From: Lichenicola sp964247755 | GTDB taxonomy: Bacteria; Pseudomonadota; Alphaproteobacteria; Acetobacterales; Acetobacteraceae | Length of the DNA: 64,000 bases | Direction: 5' to 3' | NCBI GenBank assembly: GCA_964247755.1 | Contig: CAXTVX010000003.1 | Span: forward strand, 1-64,000 | In this document: piece by piece, positions 17,059-24,612 of the stretch | Layout of the letters: every line of letters begins with the position of its first letter | Numbering within the stretch: the first letter of the stretch is position 1 | The notes under the pieces: generated by a model | What the model was told of the DNA's origin: nothing | Databases searched by the model: none | The model's input: the letters and a program-made list of their open reading frames with translations, nothing else | Position numbers and translations under genes: made by a program

Positions 17059-17435
17059 GCGGCAGCGGCCCGGACCGCCGGACGCCGGTCGGACTCCCGC
17101 AGTCACAGGCGAGGACCAGGGCGCTGGCCGTCCTCGGCCTCGGCTTGGTGGTCGGCCTCGGCTTCACCCTGCCGGTGCTGGCCTACGTCCGCACCCGGCC
17201 CGGAACCGGCCGGACCGTCGCGGTGCTTCTGGCTGCCGCGGCAGCCATGCTGCTGATCCGGCGCCTCGGCGCCATCCTCCGCCGCCTGCTGGACTCCCTG
17301 CCCCAGCCCTGGCGCCTGCCGCTTCTGGCAGCCTACGCCGTGGCGGCGATGGCCCTGCCGGCCTCGCTGCTGGTGCTGCAGCCGGGACCGGCCGTCTTCT
17401 CTAGCCCAGGAGGAGCCGAGCCGGTTCCTCGCTGA
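17055..17435 (+). CDS. small multi-span membrane protein after cobT, unknown
   Basis: A 126-residue protein whose ATG overlaps the cobT stop (ATGA), so it is probably translated by coupling. Three hydrophobic segments (about 24-44, 53-67 and 86-108) separated by basic stretches suggest an inner-membrane protein. The product has no motif I recognise. Codon use is like the neighbours. The position makes it the fourth gene of the J-domain / cobS / cobT operon; in other alphaproteobacteria I would expect a phytase-like or rpmB-linked gene here, so this may be a lineage-specific member. Confidence 0.6.
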   Translation: MSGSGPDRRTPVGLPQSQARTRALAVLGLGLVVGLGFTLPVLAYVRTRPGTGRTVAVLLAAAAAMLLIRRLGAILRRLLDSLPQPWRLPLLAAYAVAAMALPASLLVLQPGPAVFSSPGGAEPVPR

Positions 17436-17447
17436 ACACGGTTCACG

Positions 17448-19196
17448 CTACGGCCGGCCCGTCGCGGCCAGCGTCGCCTGCATGCCGGCCCGGGCCGCAT
17501 CCAGGCTCTGGCCGAAATCGTCGGCGGCCAGCGACAGGGCCAGCACCGAGCACGCATCGGCGATCTCGTGATCCCGCCACCGTCCCTGCTTGGACAGCGC
17601 GAACACCAGCATCCGGCCGACCCGCGACGCCATCGACTGCTCCGACAGCACCAGCGCCTGCGCGTGCACCAGCGCCTGGTCCCCTGCCCAGGCAAATTCC
17701 GCGACGAGGCTCTGCTGCATCTCTCCCACCGCCGGATACAGCCCGTTCAGGAACAGCTGGTGCGTTTCCGGGTAGTAGCGCGCCGCACGCTCGTGCACGC
17801 CGCGGGCGGCGATGTCGTGCGGCTCGCGCAGGATCAGGATCTCCGGCGCCGGCTCGACGTCCAGGCCGTCCGCGGGCTCGGAGCTCGCGACCTCCTCCGC
17901 GAACAGGTCCACAGCCTCCGGATCGCCCTCGGGCCCGGTTCCCGCCGCGGCCGCATCCTCCGGCTCGGCGGGATGGTATGGAACCGCGTCCGGCACCGAC
18001 CGCCGGCGGCGCGGCACCTTCAGGTCGCGCAGCAGCCGGTTGAGCTCGTCGTAGATGCGCACCGACACACGGGCCGACGGCGCCTGCTCGTCGATCAGGG
18101 TCCGGAGCCAGTCCGGCCGGTTGCGGTGCACAGCCGGCGCGAAATGGCGGCACGACACCTCGTCCTGCCGGTCGTCACCATAGCGGAGGAACTGCCGGTA
18201 GCCGTCCGGCACCACGCCGAACCCGTCCGGCAGCTCGATCAGCACGGTGATCGAGCGCGCCCCGAACGGGATGCCGAACACCGGGGCGACATGCAGCCAG
18301 TCGTGCCACCGGTGCACGTCGTAGAGCTCGTCCTTGTAGACCAGGCCGCAAGCTCCGTGCAGCGGATGCAGCGCCCCCCGCCCGGCAGCGCTGCCGCCGG
18401 CTTCCTCCGCCAGGGGCGCATCATGAACGTAGTGCAGCCTCACCCCGTCCGGCAGCGTCACCGACCCGTGTCGGCTGTAGTGGCGGGGGATCCGCTCCGC
18501 CAGCGGCTCGAAGCGGCGCCCCTGCCGTTCCAGGAGCAGCTCGACGCCACCGTCGATCCGGAAGAACCGGTAGCAGAGCTCCTCGGCCAGCCAGTGCGCG
18601 GGCATCGCCGGCGCACCGGCATAGGGATCGCGCAGCGTGTCCTGGCCGGGCGCGTTGCCGAACAGCACCACCTCGGTCCAGTCCTCCGCGTCGTGCCCGT
18701 CCGACAGTGCCGCCGCCGTCACGTCCACCACCTCTGCCCAGCCCTCCGGACCGTGCCGGCGCAGCCGCCCGTAGACGCCGTCGCGACACCCCAGCACCAC
18801 CTCGTGCACCCGGCCGCCGTGGCAGGAGCGGTAGCGCAGGCCCAGCCGGTTCGACGGCAGCGACGCCACCTTGGCGCCCATGCCAAAGTTCTGGTCCAGC
18901 CGGTGCTCCTTGCGGATCGACGAGGCGATGTCGCACATGCGGAACAGCTCGTCCGCATCCATCCCCCTTCCCCTGTTCCAGATCGCCAGCTTCGGCACGC
19001 CGTCGATCGACACCGCCGACAGGCGCACCAGCCGCTGCCCGTCCGGCGCGGTGGCGGCGGCCTCGAGGGCGTTGCGGACCAGCTCGCGCAGCATCATGAT
19101 CCTCGGGCAGCGCTCGATCATGCTGGCGACCAGGAAGCTCTCGTCGCCGACCCGCAGCCGGGTGACGGACCCGCTCACGTCGTCCGACCCAGGCAC
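17448..19196 (-). CDS. GHKL-fold ATPase of unknown function
   Basis: A 582-residue protein whose N-terminal 115 residues show a Hsp90/MutL/histidine-kinase-type ATP-binding fold. The N-box is ELVRNALEAA (Glu38 and Asn42 would activate water and bind Mg), the G1 box is IWNRGRGM at 72-79, and the glycine-rich lid is NFGMGAKVASLPS at 103-115. In G1 the usual Asp that reads the adenine is Asn74, a deviation. There is no dimerisation/phosphoacceptor domain, so it is not a histidine kinase. The middle and C-terminal parts (about 150-582) are unrecognised and include an acidic low-complexity linker near 400-440. It is 7 nt downstream of adenine deaminase on the same strand, so probably one operon. 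Confidence 0.7.
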   Translation of the reverse strand: MPGSDDVSGSVTRLRVGDESFLVASMIERCPRIMMLRELVRNALEAAATAPDGQRLVRLSAVSIDGVPKLAIWNRGRGMDADELFRMCDIASSIRKEHRLDQNFGMGAKVASLPSNRLGLRYRSCHGGRVHEVVLGCRDGVYGRLRRHGPEGWAEVVDVTAAALSDGHDAEDWTEVVLFGNAPGQDTLRDPYAGAPAMPAHWLAEELCYRFFRIDGGVELLLERQGRRFEPLAERIPRHYSRHGSVTLPDGVRLHYVHDAPLAEEAGGSAAGRGALHPLHGACGLVYKDELYDVHRWHDWLHVAPVFGIPFGARSITVLIELPDGFGVVPDGYRQFLRYGDDRQDEVSCRHFAPAVHRNRPDWLRTLIDEQAPSARVSVRIYDELNRLLRDLKVPRRRRSVPDAVPYHPAEPEDAAAAGTGPEGDPEAVDLFAEEVASSEPADGLDVEPAPEILILREPHDIAARGVHERAARYYPETHQLFLNGLYPAVGEMQQSLVAEFAWAGDQALVHAQALVLSEQSMASRVGRMLVFALSKQGRWRDHEIADACSVLALSLAADDFGQSLDAARAGMQATLAATGRP

Positions 19197-19203
19197 GCCA
19201 GGC

Positions 19204-21030
19204 TCAGGCAGGAACCACCAGCGGCAGCTGCTCCATCCCCGGCACGGTGACCAGCCCCTTGTCGGTGATCCGGATGTCGGGGATCACCGACAACGGCAGC
19301 AGGTTGAAGCCCATGAAGGGCAGCGTGCAGCCCTGCGCCGTCCACGCCCGCTTCAGGCGCCGCGTGTCCTCCGCCACCACCGTGGCGCGCGCATCCGACA
19401 GCAGGCCGGCGATCGGCAGCGCCAGATGCGCCCGCACCTCGCCGCCGCCCACCACCACCACGCCGCCGCTGCTCCGCCGGATCGCCTCCACCGCCAGGCG
19501 CATCGATGCCTCGTCGCGTCCGGCGACGACGATGTTGTGCGCGTCGTGCCCGACCGAGCTGGCGACCGCGCCCTCGACCAGCCCGAACCCCTGCAGCAGC
19601 CCGTGCGCCACCCCGCCCGACCGGCCGTGACGCTCGATCACCGCGACGAAGCACAGTCCGTGCGCGTCGAGATGCGCCCGCCAGCTCGTTTCCGCCTTGA
19701 GCGCGATCACCGCGTGCGCCAGCGCGATGTCGGACGGCGCGTCGATGCGCATGGCGTTGACGCGACAGGCCCGCTTCGGCAGCGGCGGCACCAGGGACGG
19801 GATCCTCGTCGGCAGCCGCACGGTGCGGCTGGCCGCCTCCGGATAGCGGTGACGCGCGCCCTCCAGCTGCCGGTCCAGCAGCGGGGTGACGCGGCGGTTC
19901 TCGACCATCAGCGCCCCGCCGTACCAGGTGTGCTGCACCGCCATCGAGTCGTCCAGCAGCACCATGTCCGCCCGCCGACCGCCGCCCAACCCGCCGATCT
20001 CGCCATCCAGCCCGTAGCGCGTCGCCGGATGCAGCGAGCCCAGGCTCCAGGCCCGCTCGGGCGACAGCCCCGCCGCGATCGCCTGCCGCACCACCCAGTC
20101 CAGGCCGAAGGCGAACAGGTCGTCGGCGTCGCGGTCGTCGGTGCAGACGCAGACCCGCTTCGGGTCGCAGCCTCCTTCCGTCACCGCTCGGATCGCCGCC
20201 GGCAGGCTGTGCCACGGCGTCGTCGGCGGCCCGCCGCGCAGGAACACCCACATCCCGGCCTCCAGCAGGTCCTCCGCGATCTCCGGCGTCACCGCCTCGT
20301 GCGTGTCGGTGATCCCGCTGGCGGCATAGGCGGCGACGAACGGCCGGCCATACACATGCCCGCTGACCGGGCGCCCGCGACGCAGCGCCTCGCCGATCAC
20401 CGCGTGGCTGCGCTCGTCGCCGGCGCAGACCTGGACGAAGTCCATCTTCTCGCCGAGCGCCACCGCTTCCGGCCAGCGGTCGAACAGCCCGCCGATCCGC
20501 TCCGGCGTCAGATCGCCGCCCGCGGTCTCGAATCGGGCGGAGGTGGCGGGCACCGTGCTCGGCACGGTCAGGAACACGTTGAGGGGCGCCCGCCTGGCAT
20601 CCTCCAGCATCCACTCCACGCCGGCCACGTCGAGCACGTTGGCGATCTCGTGGCTGTCGCAGAACACGGTGGTGGTGCCGTTCAGCAGCGCCGCCTCCGC
20701 ATAGGCGCAGGCGGTCATGGTGCTGCTCTCGATGTGCACGTGCGGATCGACCAGGCCCGGCGCCAGGATCCCGCCCTCAAGGTCGGTCACCAGCCCCGGC
20801 ACCAGCCCGGCGGCGCGTGCGCTGCCTGCCGGCTTCATCGCCGCGATCCGCCCGTGATGCACCCACAGCTCGCGCTCGGACAGGATGCGCCCGGAATAGG
20901 TCGACAGCACGCGGGCACCGGTCAGCACCAGCTCCGGCGCGATCCGGCCGGACGCCACCGCCGCCAGGTCGCGCGTCACCTGGTGCAAGGGCGGGACGGA
21001 GAACCGGGTCAGGCCATGATCGGTCGTCAT
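19204..21030 (-). CDS. ade: adenine deaminase
   Basis: Converts adenine to hypoxanthine and ammonia for purine salvage or nitrogen scavenging. The 608-residue protein belongs to the amidohydrolase superfamily. Seen: the metal-binding GLVDPHVHIESS (His97, His99), the characteristic GTTTVFCDSHEIANV (about 118-132), a later PVSGHVYG His, and the distal CTDDRDADDL Asp cluster. These match the microbial Ade type rather than adenosine deaminase. The ATG at 21030 is chosen by family alignment; an upstream ATG at 21099 would add 23 residues. It precedes the GHKL ATPase in the same direction and is divergent from murJ. Confidence 0.9.
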   Translation of the reverse strand: MTTDHGLTRFSVPPLHQVTRDLAAVASGRIAPELVLTGARVLSTYSGRILSERELWVHHGRIAAMKPAGSARAAGLVPGLVTDLEGGILAPGLVDPHVHIESSTMTACAYAEAALLNGTTTVFCDSHEIANVLDVAGVEWMLEDARRAPLNVFLTVPSTVPATSARFETAGGDLTPERIGGLFDRWPEAVALGEKMDFVQVCAGDERSHAVIGEALRRGRPVSGHVYGRPFVAAYAASGITDTHEAVTPEIAEDLLEAGMWVFLRGGPPTTPWHSLPAAIRAVTEGGCDPKRVCVCTDDRDADDLFAFGLDWVVRQAIAAGLSPERAWSLGSLHPATRYGLDGEIGGLGGGRRADMVLLDDSMAVQHTWYGGALMVENRRVTPLLDRQLEGARHRYPEAASRTVRLPTRIPSLVPPLPKRACRVNAMRIDAPSDIALAHAVIALKAETSWRAHLDAHGLCFVAVIERHGRSGGVAHGLLQGFGLVEGAVASSVGHDAHNIVVAGRDEASMRLAVEAIRRSSGGVVVVGGGEVRAHLALPIAGLLSDARATVVAEDTRRLKRAWTAQGCTLPFMGFNLLPLSVIPDIRITDKGLVTVPGMEQLPLVVPA

Positions 21031-21173
21031 GGCCAATACCCTAGCATCGGCGCCGACCTGCACGGCAAGTCCCGGTTGCATCAGCCGGCGCTCTGCCACT
21101 TCGGCTTGGCCGATGCCGGCGCGTGCGGGACGCCGGCTGGTCGCGACCCGGTTTTCACCCTACGAAACTCCTC

Positions 21174-22772
21174 ATGCTGAAGGGCTTCCTCACCGTCGGC
21201 GGCTGGACCATGGCCAGCCGCATCCTGGGCCTGGTGCGCGACCAGCTGCTCGCCGCCCTGATGGGCGCCGGCCCGATGCAGGACGCCTACCAGGTGGCGT
21301 TCCGCCTGCCGAACCTGTTCCGCCGGCTGTTCGGCGAAGGCGCATTCAACTCCGCCTTCGTGCCGCTGTTCTCAGGCCTGCTCGCCAACGAGGGCGCGGA
21401 CGTGGCGCGCGGCTTCGCCCGCGAGGCGCTCGGCGTGCTGCTGTTCTGGCTGCTCTGCCTGACGCTCGCCGGCGAGCTGTTCATGCCGCAGCTGATCCGG
21501 GTGATCGCGCCCGGGTTCGGCGCCAACTACTTGCTCGCGGTGTCGCTGGCGCGGATCACCTTTCCCTACGTGCTGCTGATCTGCGCCGCCGCCCTGGTGT
21601 CCGGCGTGCTGAACGGGCTGGAACGGTTCGGCGTCGCCGCGGCAGCCTACGTGCTGTTCAACGTGGTCGGCATCGCCGCCATCGTGTGGCTGACCCCGCA
21701 CGTCCGCAGCGTGGCTTACGCCGCCGCCTGGGGCATCACCGCGTCCGGCGTGGTGCAGCTTGGCGTGCTGATGGTCGCCGCCGCACGCGCCGGAATGCCG
21801 CTCGGCCTGCCCCGGCCGCGCCTCACGCCCCGCATGCGCCTGCTGATGCGGCGCATGCTGCCGGGGCTGGTCGGCAGCGGCATCACCCAGCTCAACCTCG
21901 GCGTCGACACCGTGATCGGCACCCTGCTGCCGGCCGGCAGCGTGTCGCTGATGTACTTCGCCGACCGGGTGAACCAGCTGCCGCTCGGCGTGCTGGGCGC
22001 CGCGGCCGGAACCACCCTGCTGCCGGTGCTGGCCCGCCACGTGCAGGGCGGCAACGCCGTCGAGGCCAGGCGGACCCAGAACGACGCGATCGGCTACGCG
22101 CTGATCCTGACCATCCCGTCGACCCTGGCGCTGATGGTGCTGGCGGAACCGATCCTGTCCGCCCTGTTCGGCTACGGCGCCTTCACGCCGCGCGCGGTGC
22201 ACCTGTCGTCGCAGTCGCTCACCGCCTACGCGTTCGGCCTGCCGTTCTTCGTGCTGATCAAGGTGCTCGCTCCGGGCTTCTTCGCCCGCGGCGACACCGT
22301 GACGCCGGTCCGCGTCGGCATGGCGACGCTCGGGCTCAACCTGTGCCTGAACCTCCTGCTCATGCGGCCGCTGCAACACGTCGGACCCCCGCTCGCCACC
22401 AGCCTCGCCTCGGCGATCAACGCTGGCATCCTGCTGCTGCTGCTGCTGCGTCGCGGCTACCTCAGGCCCGACCGGCCGATGCTGTCCCGCCTCGCGCGCA
22501 TGGTCCTCGCCGCCGCCGGCATGGCGGCGCTGCTGGCCCTGCTGTCGCATGGACCGTTCGCCGACCTTCCGCGCCGGCACGGCCTCGCGCGCATCGCCGG
22601 GCTCGGCGTCCTGGTGCTGTCCGGGATGGCCGGCTACGCCGTGCTGCTGCAGATGCTGGGCGTCGTGGACCTCCGCCTCCTGCCGGCCAGGATCGGTGCC
22701 CGCCTGCGCCGGCCGCGCCCCCGGCCGGCTACACCGCCGAAGCAGGGCATCCCCGAAAGGAGCCACCCGTGA
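21174..22772 (+). CDS. murJ: lipid II flippase MurJ
   Basis: MurJ moves lipid II across the inner membrane for peptidoglycan synthesis. The 532-residue protein has the MurJ/MviN start (a GGWTMASRILGLVRDQL segment) and the cavity motif DAYQVAFRLPNLFRRLFGEGAFNSAFVPLF. It has about 14 hydrophobic spans, as expected for this MOP-superfamily member. The conserved arginines of transmembrane helix 1 and 2 regions (Arg16 and Arg20-type) are visible. ATG 21174 gives the standard length. The stop overlaps the GTG of the following glutathione transferase (GTGA). Confidence 0.93.
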   Translation: MLKGFLTVGGWTMASRILGLVRDQLLAALMGAGPMQDAYQVAFRLPNLFRRLFGEGAFNSAFVPLFSGLLANEGADVARGFAREALGVLLFWLLCLTLAGELFMPQLIRVIAPGFGANYLLAVSLARITFPYVLLICAAALVSGVLNGLERFGVAAAAYVLFNVVGIAAIVWLTPHVRSVAYAAAWGITASGVVQLGVLMVAAARAGMPLGLPRPRLTPRMRLLMRRMLPGLVGSGITQLNLGVDTVIGTLLPAGSVSLMYFADRVNQLPLGVLGAAAGTTLLPVLARHVQGGNAVEARRTQNDAIGYALILTIPSTLALMVLAEPILSALFGYGAFTPRAVHLSSQSLTAYAFGLPFFVLIKVLAPGFFARGDTVTPVRVGMATLGLNLCLNLLLMRPLQHVGPPLATSLASAINAGILLLLLLRRGYLRPDRPMLSRLARMVLAAAGMAALLALLSHGPFADLPRRHGLARIAGLGVLVLSGMAGYAVLLQMLGVVDLRLLPARIGARLRRPRPRPATPPKQGIPERSHP

Positions 22773-23398
22773 TCGACCTCTACACCTGGAAGACGCCGAA
22801 CGGCCGCAAGATCTCGATCATGCTGGAGGAGACCGGCCTGCCCTACAGCCTCAAGCCCGTCGACATCGGCAAGGGCGAGCAGAAGACGCCGGAGTTCCTC
22901 GCCGTGTCGCCCAACGGCAAGATCCCCGGCATCGTCGACCACGACGCGGAAGGCGGTCCGCTCGCGCTGTTCGAGAGCGGCGCGATCCTGACCTATCTCG
23001 CCGACCGCAGCGGCCTCCTCCTGGCGCCGTCCGGCGCCGCCCGCTACCTGGCGCTGAGCTGGACCTACTGGCAGGTCGGCGGCCTCGGCCCGATGCTGGG
23101 CCAGCTCGGCTACTTCTCCAGGCAGACCGAGCCCAACCCGGCGGCGATCGAGCGGTATGCGGCCGAGGCCGGCCGGCTGCTGCACGTGCTCGAGGACCGC
23201 CTGTCGACCGTGCCGTTCCTGGCCGGCGACGCGTATTCCATCGCCGACATCGCCGCCTACCCCTGGACCCTCGCCGCCCACTCGATGCTGAAGCAGGCCC
23301 TGCCGGAGGATGCCCGCGCGCTTCCGGCCACCGTCGCCTGGCTGGAAACGATCGGCGCCCGCCCGGCGGTCGGGCGCGGCATGGCGGTCCCCGCCTGA
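22769..23398 (+). CDS. glutathione S-transferase of the YfcG/YghU type
   Basis: A 209-residue cytosolic thioredoxin-fold enzyme. The N-terminal domain reads IDLYTWKTPNGRKISIMLEETGLPY with a TPNG loop typical of the Nu-class disulfide-bond oxidoreductases YfcG/YghU. It continues with SPNGKIPGIVD and ALFESGAILTYLAD, the glutathione-binding cis-Pro and Glu-Ser. The helical C-terminal domain has the standard YSIADIAAYPW. These enzymes bind two glutathiones and have disulfide reductase or peroxidase activity; the physiological substrate is unknown. The GTG start overlaps the murJ stop, with GGAG 7 nt ahead of the start. Confidence 0.88.
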   Translation: MIDLYTWKTPNGRKISIMLEETGLPYSLKPVDIGKGEQKTPEFLAVSPNGKIPGIVDHDAEGGPLALFESGAILTYLADRSGLLLAPSGAARYLALSWTYWQVGGLGPMLGQLGYFSRQTEPNPAAIERYAAEAGRLLHVLEDRLSTVPFLAGDAYSIADIAAYPWTLAAHSMLKQALPEDARALPATVAWLETIGARPAVGRGMAVPA

Positions 23399-23426
23399 GC
23401 GCCGGACAGCAGGAGGACCACGTCGA

Positions 23427-23861
23427 ATGCGAACGTTGTTCATGTCCGCCATCGCCTGCACCGGCCTCGGCTCCGCCTGCCTCGCCGCGGGCAACCCGTG
23501 GAACGGCGCCTGGACCCTCGACCCGAGCAGGCCGGAGCCCTACGGCGCCGCGAGGGACTACACCTTCTCGATCACCCCCGGCGGCCGGCTGCGCTGGGAG
23601 ATCCCCTCCCTGAAGGAGAACAACACCGGCCGCCTGGACGGCAGGCCGTTCCCGATCGACCGTCCCGGGGTGACACCCGGCCTCACCCTCAGCGTCTGGC
23701 CGGAGGGCCCGCGCGTGCTGCGCTACCGGGTGGCGGAGCACGGCAAGCCGCACGGCGAAGGCAGGATGACTCTGGCGGCGGACGATCGCTCCTGGACCGA
23801 CGTCCCGCTCGACCACGGCAGGCCGGTCGTGCAGTACACCATGGTCTACGTCAGGAAGTGA
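23427..23861 (+). CDS. small exported protein, unknown
   Basis: A 144-residue protein with a short signal peptide (about residues 1-20, ending CLAAG). The mature part is beta-rich, starting NPWNGAWTLDPSRPEP and continuing with TFSITPGGRLRWEIPSL and GLTLSVWPEGPRVLRYRV. This resembles small lipocalin-like or 'exported hypothetical' proteins, in which an NGAWTLD-type opening is common. No catalytic residue is evident. A strong AGGAGGA lies 9 nt before the ATG at 23427. It sits 28 nt after the glutathione transferase and is followed by a hairpin. Confidence 0.7.
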   Translation: MRTLFMSAIACTGLGSACLAAGNPWNGAWTLDPSRPEPYGAARDYTFSITPGGRLRWEIPSLKENNTGRLDGRPFPIDRPGVTPGLTLSVWPEGPRVLRYRVAEHGKPHGEGRMTLAADDRSWTDVPLDHGRPVVQYTMVYVRK

Positions 23862-23867
23862 CCACGG

Positions 23868-23890
23868 CGGCCGGACCTTGGGTCCGGCCG
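23868..23890 (+). terminator. 10-bp GC hairpin after the exported-protein gene
   Basis: A perfect inverted repeat, CGGCCGGACC then TTG then GGTCCGGCCG, starts 7 nt after the stop at 23861. It has no run of T after it, so it would be a weak intrinsic terminator at best, or a processing or pausing element before the methyltransferase gene. Confidence 0.45.
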
Positions 23891-23912
23891 GACGACCACC
23901 CAGATCTGTTCC

Positions 23913-24560
23913 ATGCCCAACGACCTCGGCCTGCCCGCCCGCGCCTTCGACAAGCGCGACCCCACGCCCGACGCCCTGTTCTACGTCCAGCCGCGGCTGG
24001 TGACTCACATCGACGACGGCGCGATCGCCGCCGTCACCGCGTCCTACCGCCGGCACCTGCCGCCCGGCGGGCGGGTGCTGGACCTGATGAGCAGCTGGGT
24101 CAGCCACCTGCCCGACGACGTGCGCTACGGCCACGTCACCGGGCACGGCATGAACGCCGCCGAGCTCGCCGCCAACCCGCGGCTCGACGAGTGCTTCGTG
24201 CAGGACCTGAACGCCGAGCCAACGCTGCCGCTCCCGGACCGGTCCTTCGACGCCGCCACCATCTGCGTGTCGGTGCAGTATCTCCAGCGCCCGGTGGCGG
24301 TGTTCCGCGAGGTGCTGCGCGTGCTGCGGCCGGGAGCGCCGCTGGTGGTCAGCTTTTCCAACCGCTGCTTTCCCACCAAGGCGGTGGCGATCTGGCAGTC
24401 GCTGGACGGGCCGGACCAGCAGCGATACGTCGCCGCCGCGATGGGGCGCGCCGGGCTCGGGGCCGTCGCCTTCGAGCAGGACCTGCCGCACCGCGGTGAT
24501 CCGCTCTGGGCCGTGATCGGCCACGCGCCTGCGACGGAGCCGCTGCCGCCCGCTCCGTGA
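23913..24560 (+). CDS. SAM-dependent methyltransferase, substrate unknown
   Basis: A 215-residue class I methyltransferase. Motif I is GGRVLDLMSSWVSHLP (about 50-65) instead of the usual GxGxG, with the family-typical VLDLMSSW variant. Then come an acidic strand EP region near 100 (QDLNAEPTLPLPDRSFDAATICVSVQYLQRP) and the VLRPGAPLVVSFSNRCFP post-motif. This SSW-VSH-LP / NRCF subtype is common in bacteria and cyanobacteria, and its substrate is not known to me. It stands alone between the hairpin and mutS; the RBS is weak. Confidence 0.75.
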   Translation: MPNDLGLPARAFDKRDPTPDALFYVQPRLVTHIDDGAIAAVTASYRRHLPPGGRVLDLMSSWVSHLPDDVRYGHVTGHGMNAAELAANPRLDECFVQDLNAEPTLPLPDRSFDAATICVSVQYLQRPVAVFREVLRVLRPGAPLVVSFSNRCFPTKAVAIWQSLDGPDQQRYVAAAMGRAGLGAVAFEQDLPHRGDPLWAVIGHAPATEPLPPAP

Positions 24561-24612
24561 CCGCCCCGGGCCCGCTGGAGTGCCGGGTCCGGTGTGTTCT
24601 ACAGACGGGCAC

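Noticed and set aside
19204..21030. RADAR-type defence because of a deaminase next to an ATPase
   Set aside because: The deaminase is the metabolic adenine deaminase family, not adenosine deaminase RdrB, and the ATPase is GHKL, not the AAA-type RdrA.
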